Part shown: in pieces, positions 24,597 through 33,400 of the stretch
Position numbering within the stretch: the first letter of the stretch is position 1
How the letters are laid out: each line of letters begins with the position of its first letter
NCBI GenBank assembly: GCA_902491565.1
Contig: CABUIE010000005.1
Coordinates: 83,800-147,799 of the forward strand
DNA length: 64,000 bases
Origin: an uncultured Collinsella sp.
Lineage (GTDB): Bacteria > Actinomycetota > Coriobacteriia > Coriobacteriales > Coriobacteriaceae
Direction: 5' to 3'
The notes under the pieces: model-generated
Database searches by the model: none
What the model was told of the DNA's origin: nothing
The model's input: the letters and a program-made list of their open reading frames with translations, nothing else
Translations under genes and position numbers: made by a program

Positions 24597-25594
24597 TTCT
24601 CGTGGTAGGTGGCGCGCATTCGGGGAAGAGGACCTTCGTGCGCGAAAGGCTCGGGTTCGCGGCGGACGATTTCGTCGACGCGGCGCAGCTTGCGGAGGGC
24701 GGCGTGCCCGCGGCTTTTGCCGGCCGTGTCGCGTACCGTGCTGAGGAACTCGTACGCGCGCTCGACGCTGACCGGGCGCTCGAGCGGCTGATCGGCTTCG
24801 ACGCAGTGATTCTGTCCTTGGTCGGCTCGGGGGTCGTCCCCATGCGTGCGGAAGACGCCCAATGGCGCGAGCGCGCGGGGCGCCTGGGATGCGCGCTCGC
24901 TACGCGCGCCGACGTCGTCGTGCGCATGACGTGCGGGATCCCCCAGGTCATCAAAGGAAACCTTGCCGATGCGCCTCGGGGGACGCAGGGCGCGGGCGCG
25001 CCTTTGGAAGTCGTCTTTGTGCGCCATGGTGCCACGGCGGGCACGGAAGACCATCGCTACAGCGGGGCGGGCACCGACGAGCCCCTGTCGAGTGCGGGCG
25101 AGCGCGCTTTGCGCGACCTCGCGTGCGATCGTGACGTGTTCCGTGTTATCACGAGCGGCATGGCCCGCACCGACCAGACGGCGCGCATCCTCTTCCCGAA
25201 CGCGGAGCTTATGGCGTGCCCCGGTCTGCGCGAGATGGATTTCGGTGACTTCGAGGGGCGAAGCGCCGCCGAGCTTAAAGAGGATGTGCGCTACCACGCC
25301 TGGGTAGACTCCTGGTGCGAGACGCGCTGCCCGCATGGCGAGGGCAAGAGCGATTTCACCCGCCGCGTCGTCGCGGCGTTTCGGGAGGCGTGCGAATCGG
25401 AGCGCGCCCAGGGGAGTGGGCGCGCCGTCTTCGTCGTTCACGCGGGTACCGTGAAAGCGCTACTCTCCGACCTAGCTGTCCCGAAAATGGGATATTTCGA
25501 CGTGCATACCGAGCCGGGCGGCGCATGGGCCGCCACCTGGGATGGGCGCTGCCTTCGCGACGTTCGCCCCGCTTCGGGGGGCGATGCCCGGTGA
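24593..25594 (+). CDS. Fusion of a CobU-like domain with a CobC-type alpha-ribazole phosphatase
   Basis: A 333-residue two-domain protein. Residues 1-125 resemble CobU: P-loop VVGGAHSGKRTFV and SLVGSGVVPMRAEDAQWRERAGRLGCALA with ADVVVRMTCGIPQVIKG. The short region between them lacks an obvious guanylylation His. Residues 140-333 form a histidine phosphatase, with catalytic motif VFVRHGAT, REMDFGDFEG and a distal His in VFVVHAGT. It likely dephosphorylates alpha-ribazole phosphate or cobalamin phosphate. Overlaps cobS by 4 nt. Whether the first domain is catalytic is unknown, since a full CobU is two genes upstream. Confidence 0.82.
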   Translation: MILVVGGAHSGKRTFVRERLGFAADDFVDAAQLAEGGVPAAFAGRVAYRAEELVRALDADRALERLIGFDAVILSLVGSGVVPMRAEDAQWRERAGRLGCALATRADVVVRMTCGIPQVIKGNLADAPRGTQGAGAPLEVVFVRHGATAGTEDHRYSGAGTDEPLSSAGERALRDLACDRDVFRVITSGMARTDQTARILFPNAELMACPGLREMDFGDFEGRSAAELKEDVRYHAWVDSWCETRCPHGEGKSDFTRRVVAAFREACESERAQGSGRAVFVVHAGTVKALLSDLAVPKMGYFDVHTEPGGAWAATWDGRCLRDVRPASGGDAR

Positions 25595-26568
25595 TGACGA
25601 TTCTTGCCGTCGCCGCCGGGTTCGCGGCCGACCTTGCCTTCGGCGACCCGCGCTGGCTTCCCCATCCCGTCGTCGCCATGGGGCGCGCGATCACGTGGGC
25701 CGAAGGCCGCCTTCGAGGCGCATTCCCGCAAACGTCCGCGGGCACGCGCGCCGCAGGACTTGTGCTCGCCGTGGCGCTTCCGCTTGCGTGTGGGCTTTTG
25801 ACCTGGGGTATCCTACATCTTTGCGGCATGGTTCACTCCGGCTTGCGCTTCGTGGCCGAGGCATGGGCGAGCTATCAGGTTCTCGCGACATGCGAGCTGC
25901 GCCGCCAGAGCCTGGCCGTGGCCCACGCGTTCTCGAAGGGCGGCCTTGTCGCGGCGCGCGAAGCCGTCGGGCTCATCGTGGGACGCGACACGTCTGTTCT
26001 CGACGAGCAGGGCGTCGCGCGCGCCGCCGTGGAAACGGTGGCGGAGAACGCGAGCGACGGCGTCATCGCGCCACTTTTCTACCTTATGATCGGGGGTGCG
26101 CCCTTGGGCATGGCGTACAAGGCGGTGAACACGCTCGACAGTATGGTGGGCTACAAAAACGAGCGCTACATCGACTTCGGTCGCGCCTCGGCGCGCCTCG
26201 ACGATGCGGTGAACTGGATTCCCTCGCGCTTATCGGCCCTGTTCATGATCGCCGTGTGCCCGATCGTCGGGCTCGACGCGCGCGGGGCGGCGCGCATCTG
26301 GCGCCGCGACAGGCGTCGCCATGCGAGCCCCAACTCGGCGCAGACCGAGTCAGCGTGTGCGGGCGCGCTCGGGCTGCGCCTGGCAGGACCCGCGGTGTAT
26401 TTCGGCAAGCTCGTTGAGAAACCGACGATAGGCGACGCGTCCCGTGAAATCGAGTGGGGCGACATCGCCCGGGCGACAAGGCTCATGCTCGCCGCGTCCG
26501 TATGCGCGCTCGTCGTCTTCGGCGCCGCGCGCGCGGCGGTCGTGCTCGCCTTGGGGGCGATGGTATGA
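25594..26568 (+). CDS. cbiB: Adenosylcobinamide-phosphate synthase
   Basis: A 324-residue membrane protein that attaches aminopropanol (phosphate) to cobyric acid. Blocks: FAADLAFGDPRWLPHPVVAMG, VETVAENASDGVIAPLFY and KAVNTLDSMVGYKNERY. ATG 25594 overlaps the preceding stop by 1 nt. Next to cobD, whose product supplies the aminopropanol phosphate. Confidence 0.94.
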   Translation: MTILAVAAGFAADLAFGDPRWLPHPVVAMGRAITWAEGRLRGAFPQTSAGTRAAGLVLAVALPLACGLLTWGILHLCGMVHSGLRFVAEAWASYQVLATCELRRQSLAVAHAFSKGGLVAAREAVGLIVGRDTSVLDEQGVARAAVETVAENASDGVIAPLFYLMIGGAPLGMAYKAVNTLDSMVGYKNERYIDFGRASARLDDAVNWIPSRLSALFMIAVCPIVGLDARGAARIWRRDRRRHASPNSAQTESACAGALGLRLAGPAVYFGKLVEKPTIGDASREIEWGDIARATRLMLAASVCALVVFGAARAAVVLALGAMV

Positions 26569-27788
26569 GGGAAGACCACGCCGCGCTCCGGGCTGCCGGG
26601 GGAATCCTGCGCGCCCGTACGCATGGGGGCAGCGCGCAATCGCTCGGCATCGGTTGCGAAGGGGGCGCCTCCGATCTCATCGACTTCTCGGTGAACGTGA
26701 ATCCGGCAGGCCCCTCGCCGCGCGCCGTCGCCGCAGCTTGCAAGTCGCTTTCTCGAATCGACGCCTACCCCGATAGGGAAAGCCTCGCCCTCGTTCGCGC
26801 CCTAGCGCGCGCCCAGGGCATTCCCGAAGATACTATCGTCTGCGGCGCGGGCGCGTCCGACATCATCTGGCGGCTCGCTGCGGCGGTGCGCCCGAAACGC
26901 ATCGTCGTGTGCGCGCCGACGTTCTCTGAATATGCGGAGGCGGCATCGTACTACGGTGCATGCGTGCAGGAGTTCCCGCTCTCCGAAGCGGACGACTTCG
27001 ACGTGCCCGCCTCCTTCGCCCGCGCGATCGAGGGGCCGGGAGACGTGGCGTACCTCTGCAATCCGAACAACCCGACGGGGCGCCTCGTCGACCCCAGCGT
27101 GATCGATGCTGCGGCTTGCCGCTGCGAGCAGGTGGGCGCGCTGCTCGTCGTGGACGAGTGCTTCCTCGGATTTGCGCCCGACGCCCGCGAAAGGAGCGTG
27201 GCCGCACGCGCCGCGTGTTCGCACCATGTGGCCGTGCTCTCCGCGTTCACCAAGCTCTACGGAATGGCAGGGTTGCGGTTGGGGTATCTGATCAGCGGAA
27301 ACGCCCAACTCATCGAGGGGATTCGCCGGGCGGGACAGGCGTGGCCCGTCTCCTCGGTCGCCGAGGCCGCAGGCATCGCCGCCCTGGAAGACGTCGAATA
27401 CGTCTCGCGCACGCGCGATGTACTGGCGGGCGAGCGAGCGTGGCTTTCCCACGAGCTCTCCTCGCTCGGGCTTTCCGTCGTGCCGTCGGATGCGAACTTC
27501 CTTTTAGTCCGCATGCCGGCGAAAGACATCCCCGAGCGCCTGTATAAACAGGGGGTTTTGGTCCGCACGTGCGACTCGTTTTCGGTACTGTCCCGTTTCT
27601 GGTGCCGCGTCGCGGTGCGCACGCGCAAGGAGAACGCCCGGCTTGCGATGGCGTTCAGCCGCGCGCTTCGGGCGGAAGGCGCATCGGGCGAAGGCGAACC
27701 CGACGAACGGGGCGGCGCTTCTTGCAGCGACGCTATGGCGGGCGCGGATGGCCGAGGCTCGGCGAAGGAGGTCGATACCCGTGGGTAG
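26565..27788 (+). CDS. cobD: L-threonine-O-3-phosphate decarboxylase
   Basis: A 407-residue PLP enzyme of the HisC-like aminotransferase fold. It converts threonine phosphate to aminopropanol phosphate for the nucleotide loop. Blocks: IDFSVNVNPAGPSP, YLCNPNNPTGRLVD, VDECFLGF and the PLP-Lys region SAFTKLYGMAGLRLGY. The last ~40 residues are a Gly/Glu/Ala-rich tail not expected in the family. ATG 26565 overlaps the cbiB stop. Confidence 0.9.
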   Translation: MREDHAALRAAGGILRARTHGGSAQSLGIGCEGGASDLIDFSVNVNPAGPSPRAVAAACKSLSRIDAYPDRESLALVRALARAQGIPEDTIVCGAGASDIIWRLAAAVRPKRIVVCAPTFSEYAEAASYYGACVQEFPLSEADDFDVPASFARAIEGPGDVAYLCNPNNPTGRLVDPSVIDAAACRCEQVGALLVVDECFLGFAPDARERSVAARAACSHHVAVLSAFTKLYGMAGLRLGYLISGNAQLIEGIRRAGQAWPVSSVAEAAGIAALEDVEYVSRTRDVLAGERAWLSHELSSLGLSVVPSDANFLLVRMPAKDIPERLYKQGVLVRTCDSFSVLSRFWCRVAVRTRKENARLAMAFSRALRAEGASGEGEPDERGGASCSDAMAGADGRGSAKEVDTRG

Positions 27789-29280
27789 GGCGAAGCCCAT
27801 CATGATCCAGGGCACCATGTCGAACGCGGGGAAGAGCCTGCTTGCGGCGGGGCTGTGCCGTGTGCTTTCGCAGGACGGCCTGCGCGTGGCTCCCTTCAAG
27901 AGCCAGAACATGGCGCTCAACAGCGGTGTCACGGCCGATGGGCTCGAGATGGGGCGCGCCCAGATCATGCAGGCCGAGGCGTGCGGCATCGCGCCCGACG
28001 TGCGCATGAACCCCATCCTGCTCAAGCCCGAAAGCGACCACCGAAGCCAGCTCATCGTGGCCGGCAAGGCGCAGGGAGCCTTCGCTGCGAGGGACTACTT
28101 CGCGCGAAAGAAGGCGTTCATGCCGCAGATTTTGGAGGCGTTCGATTCGCTCGCGGAGGAAAACGACGTCATCGTCATCGAGGGCGCCGGCAGCCCCGTC
28201 GAAATCAACCTTGCCGAAAACGACATCGTCAACATGGGGCTCGCGCGCGCCGTGTCCTCCCCCGTGCTGCTCGCGGGCGACATCGACTCAGGCGGGGTGT
28301 TTGCCCAGCTCTACGGCACGGTCGCGCTCTTTGCGCCCGAGGATCGCGCTCTTTTGCGGGGGCTTGTGGTGAACAAGTTCCGCGGCGATGTGGAAATCCT
28401 GCGCCCGGGTTTGGCCCCGCTCGAGAAGATGTGCGGGGTTCCCGTCATGGGGGTCGTGCCGTATCTTACGCTCGACCTGGACGACGAGGACTCGCTCGCG
28501 CCGCGCCTATCTGCCCGCGAGGCGCGCGGCGTCATCGACGTCGCCGTCGTGCGCCTTCCACATCTGTCGAACTTCACCGACTTCGACCCGCTTTCGCGCG
28601 TGCCCGGCGTGGGCGTGCGCTACGTTTCCTCGACGACCGATCTGGGCCGACCCGACCTGGTGGTGCTCCCCGGCTCGAAGACCACGCTCGACGACGCGCG
28701 CTGGCTTGCGGCTAGCGGCATCGGAGCCTGTGTACGCGCGCTTTCGGGTGCGGGCACGCCGGTGCTCGGCATATGCGGAGGCTACCAGCTTTTGGGTGAC
28801 GAGCTTTCCGACCCGCACGGCAGGGAAGGCGCTGGCACCGCGCGCGGGCTCGGGCTCATCCCTGCAAGTACGGTGTTCAGGGAGGAAAAGTGCCTCGCCC
28901 AGTCGGAGCTGCGCATCACAGGCGCCCAAGGTGCGTTCTCGGTGTGGAACGGCATGACGGCTCGCGGGTACGAGATCCACGACGGCGAAACGACCGTCTC
29001 CTGCGCCCCTGCGGGCACGATTGGCGGCAAACCAGAAGGCGCGGCCTGCGGAAACGTGTTTGGAACCTATCTCCACGGCCTGTTCGACGAACCGGGGGTG
29101 GCGCTCGCCCTCGCGCGCTCGCTCGCGCGCATGCGTGGCCTGCCCGAGAGCGTCGTGGGTGCTGCGGGCGCGGCGTCCGCGGCCGATCACCGTGCGCGCG
29201 AGTTCGACCGCCTGGCCGACTCCGTGCGCGTGGCGCTCGACATGGAGTATGTCTACCGCATTATCGAGGAGGGCGTATGA
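27781..29280 (+). CDS. cobQ: Cobyric acid synthase
   Basis: A 499-residue glutamine-dependent amidotransferase that amidates the b, d, e and g side chains. The N-terminal domain has IQGTMSNAGKSLLAAGLCR and PFKSQNMALNSGV. The C-terminal glutaminase has LGICGGYQLLG with the nucleophile Cys, and FGTYLHGLFD. GTG 27781 has AAGGAGG 10 nt upstream and overlaps the cobD stop by 8 nt; ATG 27802 is an alternative. Confidence 0.94.
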   Translation: MGRAKPIMIQGTMSNAGKSLLAAGLCRVLSQDGLRVAPFKSQNMALNSGVTADGLEMGRAQIMQAEACGIAPDVRMNPILLKPESDHRSQLIVAGKAQGAFAARDYFARKKAFMPQILEAFDSLAEENDVIVIEGAGSPVEINLAENDIVNMGLARAVSSPVLLAGDIDSGGVFAQLYGTVALFAPEDRALLRGLVVNKFRGDVEILRPGLAPLEKMCGVPVMGVVPYLTLDLDDEDSLAPRLSAREARGVIDVAVVRLPHLSNFTDFDPLSRVPGVGVRYVSSTTDLGRPDLVVLPGSKTTLDDARWLAASGIGACVRALSGAGTPVLGICGGYQLLGDELSDPHGREGAGTARGLGLIPASTVFREEKCLAQSELRITGAQGAFSVWNGMTARGYEIHDGETTVSCAPAGTIGGKPEGAACGNVFGTYLHGLFDEPGVALALARSLARMRGLPESVVGAAGAASAADHRAREFDRLADSVRVALDMEYVYRIIEEGV

Positions 29281-29792
29281 TCCACGTGTATCATGGCGAC
29301 GGCAAAGGCAAGACCACGGCGGCGATGGGCCTCGCCCTTCGCATGCTCGCCGCAGGCCGCCGCGTCGTCGTCGTGCAGTTCCTGAAAGACGGCGAAAGCG
29401 GGGAGGTGCGCCTGCTCGCCGAGCATTTCGGCGTGCCCGTGTTCGCGGGGAAGGCGTCTGACAAGTTTACCTGGTCCATGACGTCGGAAGAACTTGCCGC
29501 GACGCGCGAGCTGCACGATGGGAACCTCGCTTCCGCGCTCGCCGAGCTCGAGGGCGCGCAGGAGGGGCTGCTCGTGCTCGACGAGGCGCTCGACGCGCTT
29601 TCGAAGGGGCTTGTCGACGAGGCGCTCGTGGACCGCGCGCTCGATATGTCCGCGCGCGGCGTCGAAGTAGCGCTCACCGGGCGCGCGCCTTCCCGCAAGA
29701 TCGTGGAGAAGGCCGACTACATAACCGAGATGCGGTGCGAGAAACACCCCTACGCTCAGGGGATAGGTGCAAGGGAAGGAGTGGAGTACTAG
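29277..29792 (+). CDS. Corrinoid adenosyltransferase (BtuR/CobA/CobO type)
   Basis: A 171-residue enzyme that adds the 5'-deoxyadenosyl ligand to Co(I) corrinoids. The P-loop IHVYHGDGKGKTTAAMGLAL opens the protein. VVVQFLKDG and the family block LLVLDEALDALSKGL follow. Overlaps cobQ by 4 nt (ATGA). Confidence 0.94.
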   Translation: MIHVYHGDGKGKTTAAMGLALRMLAAGRRVVVVQFLKDGESGEVRLLAEHFGVPVFAGKASDKFTWSMTSEELAATRELHDGNLASALAELEGAQEGLLVLDEALDALSKGLVDEALVDRALDMSARGVEVALTGRAPSRKIVEKADYITEMRCEKHPYAQGIGAREGVEY

Positions 29793-30434
29793 ATGGATTC
29801 CAAGGAGATGGCGCCCGGCGACATCGAGCGGCGCAGCTTCGAGATCATCACCGAAGAGCTCGGCGGCCGCACGTTCCCGCCGCTTGAAGAGCCCGTCGTG
29901 AAGCGCGTCATCCACACCACTGCCGACTTCTCGTACGCCGATTCCCTCGTATTCACCCATGACGCCGCGCACTGTGCTCTCGACGCACTGCGCGCAGGGG
30001 CCACGGTGCTCACCGACACGAACATGGCGCTCGCAGGCATAAGCAAGCCCGCGCTCGCAAAGCTCGGCTGCAAGGCCGTGTGCTACATGGCCGACCCTAA
30101 TGTCGCCGCGGCTGCGCGCGCCGCGGGCACGACTCGCGCCGTTGCGAGCATGGACAAAGCTTGCGGCATCGAGGGTCCGCTCATCGTGGCCGTCGGCAAC
30201 GCTCCCACAGCACTTCTGCGCCTCGCCGAGCTCATGGACGCGGGGAAGATCGCGCCCGCACTCGTCGTTGGAGTGCCGGTTGGGTTTGTGAACGTGGTCG
30301 AGGCGAAAGAGGAGTTACTCGTGCGTCGCGTGCCGGCTATCGTCGCGAGGGGTCGCAAGGGCGGTTCGACCGTGGCGGTCGCCATTATGAATGCGCTGCT
30401 CTACCAGATCACGCGTCCAGGCGGCCCGAAGTGA
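29793..30434 (+). CDS. cbiC: Cobalt-precorrin-8 methylmutase
   Basis: A 213-residue CbiC/CobH, which moves the C11 methyl to C12 to give cobyrinic acid. The catalytic His is in VKRVIHTTADF. TVLTDTNMALAGISK, VAVGNAPTALLRL and PALVVGVPVGFVN are diagnostic. ATG directly follows the adenosyltransferase stop. Confidence 0.95.
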   Translation: MDSKEMAPGDIERRSFEIITEELGGRTFPPLEEPVVKRVIHTTADFSYADSLVFTHDAAHCALDALRAGATVLTDTNMALAGISKPALAKLGCKAVCYMADPNVAAAARAAGTTRAVASMDKACGIEGPLIVAVGNAPTALLRLAELMDAGKIAPALVVGVPVGFVNVVEAKEELLVRRVPAIVARGRKGGSTVAVAIMNALLYQITRPGGPK

Positions 30435-31204
30435 CGGCGCCCGCATCCGCGCCGGCGCTGCGCATCTTCGCCGGCACCACCGAGGGCCGCCTTCTGTGCG
30501 AATGGGCGAGCGGGTCGGGCATCCCCGCCCGTGCCTACGCGGCAACCGAGTACGGAGGCGAGCTTTTGGGCGAACTTCCGGGCATCGAGGTGCATGCGGG
30601 CAGGCTCGACGAGGCCGACATGGAGCGCGAGCTTTCCGGCGCGCGCATCGTCGTCGATGCCACGCACCCCTTCGCTACGCTCGCAAGCGGCAACATCCGG
30701 GCCGCTTCGCTCGCCGTGGGTGCACGATGCCTGCGCCTTGCGCGCCCGGCCGAGGCGCTGCCCAAAGGCGTCGTGCCGGTCGCGTCGATCGCCTGCGCGG
30801 CGCGCTTTCTCTCCGAGAACTCGGGTCGCGCGCTTCTCACGACGGGGAGCAAGGAGCTTACTCCCTACACGCGTGTCGCTGATTTCGCGGAGCGCTTCTT
30901 CGTGCGTGTGCTCCCGCTGCCCGGTGCTATAACGAAGTGCATCGACGCGGGGTTTTCGCCGTCGCACGTCATCGGCATGCAGGGGCCCTTCACCCGCGAG
31001 CTCAACGAGGCGATGCTTCGGCAGGTGGGCGCCCAGTGGCTTGTGACCAAGGACTCGGGAACCGTAGGCGGCACGGCCGAGAAGCTCGCCGCCGCGCGCG
31101 ACGCGGGAGCGCGCTGTATCGTGGTCACCCGTCCCGCCGAGGGAGGCGGGGCCCTTTCGCTTCGGGAAGTGGAAGACACGCTCTTACGGGAGCTCGCGCG
31201 CTAG
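30431..31204 (+). CDS. cbiJ: Cobalt-precorrin-6A reductase
   Basis: A 257-residue NAD(P)H-dependent reductase of the CbiJ/CobK family. Blocks: IFAGTTEGRLLCEWA, VVDATHPFA, LLTTGSKEL, IGMQGPFTRELNEAMLRQ and VTKDSGTVGG. GTG 30431 overlaps the cbiC stop (GTGA). Last gene of the rightward cobalamin run; a transposase scar begins 32 nt later. Confidence 0.93.
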   Translation: MTAPASAPALRIFAGTTEGRLLCEWASGSGIPARAYAATEYGGELLGELPGIEVHAGRLDEADMERELSGARIVVDATHPFATLASGNIRAASLAVGARCLRLARPAEALPKGVVPVASIACAARFLSENSGRALLTTGSKELTPYTRVADFAERFFVRVLPLPGAITKCIDAGFSPSHVIGMQGPFTRELNEAMLRQVGAQWLVTKDSGTVGGTAEKLAAARDAGARCIVVTRPAEGGGALSLREVEDTLLRELAR

Positions 31205-31235
31205 GCGCTCGCCACGCCTGCGCGCCCTCTCGCCC

Positions 31236-31326
31236 GCGAGGAGGAGCGCCCCGAGCAAGCTCGACCCGTACAAGACCGTCATCCGCCAATAGCTCGAGGA
31301 GGACGCCCGGAACTGGCGCAAGCAGC
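31236..31326 (+). pseudogene. IS21-family (IstA) transposase remnant
   Basis: Read rightward, 31236-31326 gives RRSAPSKLDPYKTVIRQ, a TAG stop, then LEEDARNWRKQ. This matches the IstA segment SKLDPYK--I---L-EDxRAPRKQ. An in-frame stop and abrupt loss of homology where a family-1 palindrome begins show it is a dead fragment. It marks the right edge of the cobalamin island. Confidence 0.65.
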
Positions 31327-31332
31327 CCTTCA

Positions 31333-31404
31333 ATAAGTTGCGGTGAAATAGTGTCTGTTTTTGCTGCTAGATAGCATATTCAGTCCCTAATTCACCGCAA
31401 CTTG
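31333..31404. repeat. Dispersed palindrome, family 1 copy 2
   Basis: Arms of about 24 bp (ATAAGTTGCGGTGAAATAGT... and its inverted partner ending CACCGCAACTT) with a few mismatches, around a 23-nt spacer. It lies between the IS21 scar and the leftward permease gene, and may serve as that operon's 3' hairpin. Confidence 0.8.
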
Positions 31405-31415
31405 TTGGTGGTGGC

Positions 31416-32630
31416 TTACTGGTAGCGTAGGCACTCCACCGGGTCGAGCTTTGCTGCGCGGCGAGCGGGATAGAAGCCAAAGATTACGCCGATGCCGACC
31501 GCTACGGCAAACGCGATCAACACTGTCGTAATGGAGAAGCTTGGCGTGATCGTCCCGGTAGCTCCAAACTCGCTCATGATGCCCGAGCTTGCGGCAAAGA
31601 ACGTGAGTCCCCATGCCAGCAGATAGCCAATCAGGACACCCAACAGTCCGCCGGTGACGCACAGTGCCGAGGACTCGGCCAAAAACTGCGCGGTGATATC
31701 GCGACGACTGGCGCCCAGGGCACGGCGAATACCGATCTCGCGGATGCGTTCCGTTACGTTGGTGAGCATCATATTCATAATGCCGATACCGCCGACAAGC
31801 AGCGAGATGCTGGCGACAGCACCCATGATGAGCGAGAATGCGCCCATAAAGGAGTTGAGTGCATCGATAGCGCTTTTCATGGAGGTCGCCGATACGCTGT
31901 CGTACTCATCCTCCCCCCCGATGCCCTTCATCGCGCGCACCTTGGACTCGATGGTCTTACAAAGCTCGTCCATGTCCGTGCCCTCGGCGGCAAGTGCCGT
32001 CACGCTGGGGAAGGAAGGATTCTCGTCGCCAAATAGTCCGGCGATAGTTTCGCGTGGCATATACAGCGTGAGCGAGCCCATGGAGTCGCTGCCGCCATCA
32101 ATCACGCCTACAATCTGCACCTCGCCGTTGGACACCTTGATGGTTTTCCCCAGCGCATCCTGTTCGTTGCCGTAAAGCTGATCGGCGCCGCCTCGGCTGA
32201 TGAGCGCCACGCGCGAGCCTGATTGAGACTCGGCCTGGGAATAGGTGCGCCCCGCAACGAGCTTGCTGGCCCCCACGGCGTCGAGCATGTCGCTATCGAC
32301 ACCCTGTGCCATGACGGTATAGCTTTTATCGCCGGTCTTATACTCGGTATACGCGCTGTCGACAATGCCGATCTGCTCTATCTGCGGCACCAGTTTTTGA
32401 AGCTTCTCGATGTCGGACTCGGTGAGTTCTTGCGACGAATAGATTTGCACCATGCGTGCCGCATTGAGGCCCAGGCTGTTGACCAGGCTATTTTGGATGC
32501 CGCCGATGAGCGAAGTCATGGCGATAACCGAGGCGATGCCGATGACAATGCCCAGGATGGTGAGCAGGCTGCGCCCCTTGTTGGCCTCGAGCGAGTGAAG
32601 GGCTTCCTGGATGAGATCGTGGGCGCTCAT
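31416..32630 (-). CDS. MacB-type ABC transporter permease
   Basis: A 404-residue FtsX/MacB-family permease: an N-terminal TM helix, a large extracytoplasmic MacB-PCD-type domain (residues about 45-260), then three C-terminal TM helices with the family block VGGIGIMNMMLTNVTERIREIGIRRALGA near residue 300. Part of a tripartite-like exporter with the ATPase and HlyD/MacA protein upstream. ATG 32630 has AAAGGAGAG upstream and overlaps the ATPase stop by 4 nt. Substrate unknown; MacB-type systems export peptides or macrolides. Confidence 0.9.
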   Translation of the reverse strand: MSAHDLIQEALHSLEANKGRSLLTILGIVIGIASVIAMTSLIGGIQNSLVNSLGLNAARMVQIYSSQELTESDIEKLQKLVPQIEQIGIVDSAYTEYKTGDKSYTVMAQGVDSDMLDAVGASKLVAGRTYSQAESQSGSRVALISRGGADQLYGNEQDALGKTIKVSNGEVQIVGVIDGGSDSMGSLTLYMPRETIAGLFGDENPSFPSVTALAAEGTDMDELCKTIESKVRAMKGIGGEDEYDSVSATSMKSAIDALNSFMGAFSLIMGAVASISLLVGGIGIMNMMLTNVTERIREIGIRRALGASRRDITAQFLAESSALCVTGGLLGVLIGYLLAWGLTFFAASSGIMSEFGATGTITPSFSITTVLIAFAVAVGIGVIFGFYPARRAAKLDPVECLRYQ

Positions 32631-33400
32631 GCCATCTCTCCTTTCGGCGGGTTGGCGGAGGCGGAAATCATGGGCAGGCAATCTACGGCGCTGCGCAGGG
32701 TCTTCGGTGCATGTGGAATATACGCGCCGTCGTGAATGCGACCGTCGCGGATGGTCACGGCACGGTCGGCCTCGGCGGCGATGCCGGGGTCGTGTGTGAT
32801 AAGCACGATGGTTTTGCCGCGCTTCTGGAGCTTATGGAAGGTCTCCATCACAAGCGCTCCAGTAGCGGAGTCCAGGTTTCCCGTTGGCTCATCGGCTAGG
32901 ATGATGGGCGGGTCATTGACGAGGGCACGCGCGATTGCGACGCGCTGCATCTGGCCGCCCGAGAGCTCGGATATGCGGTGGTCCCAGTGGTCGACCGGTA
33001 GCGTGACGGCCTGCAGCGCGTGCACGGCGCGCATTTCGCGCTGGCTACGGGGCACATTGGTGTAGGCCAGCGGCAGCATCACGTTTTCGATAACCGACAG
33101 GCGCGGCAGCAGGTTGAAGCTCTGAAAGACAAAGCCAATGCTCAGGGCGCGAACTTCGGTGAGCTCGTCATCATCGAGCTCGGCCACGTTGAGCCCTTGC
33201 AGGTAGTAGTCGCCCGCCGTCGGTTTGTCCAGGCAGCCTAGGATGTTCATGAGCGTTGATTTGCCCGAGCCCGAGGGGCCGGTGATAGCGACGAATTCGC
33301 CGGGTTCTACCGCCAGGCTCACGTTGTGCAGGATGTGGGCGCAACCCGCCTCGCTCTCAAAGATGCGGTGTACGTTGCGGATGTCGATAACGGGACGCAT
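32627..33400 (-). CDS. MacB/LolD-type ABC transporter ATP-binding protein
   Basis: A 257-residue ATPase. Walker A is GPSGSGKST, the Q-loop is FVFQSFNLLPRL, the signature is ISELSGGQMQRVAIARAL and Walker B is IILADEPTGNLDS. It lacks the permease part fused in E. coli MacB; that is the next gene. The C-terminal ~30 residues beyond the nucleotide-binding domain are of unknown use. Start overlaps the stop of the upstream adaptor gene by 1 nt (TAATG). Confidence 0.93.
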   Translation of the reverse strand: MRPVIDIRNVHRIFESEAGCAHILHNVSLAVEPGEFVAITGPSGSGKSTLMNILGCLDKPTAGDYYLQGLNVAELDDDELTEVRALSIGFVFQSFNLLPRLSVIENVMLPLAYTNVPRSQREMRAVHALQAVTLPVDHWDHRISELSGGQMQRVAIARALVNDPPIILADEPTGNLDSATGALVMETFHKLQKRGKTIVLITHDPGIAAEADRAVTIRDGRIHDGAYIPHAPKTLRSAVDCLPMISASANPPKGEMA

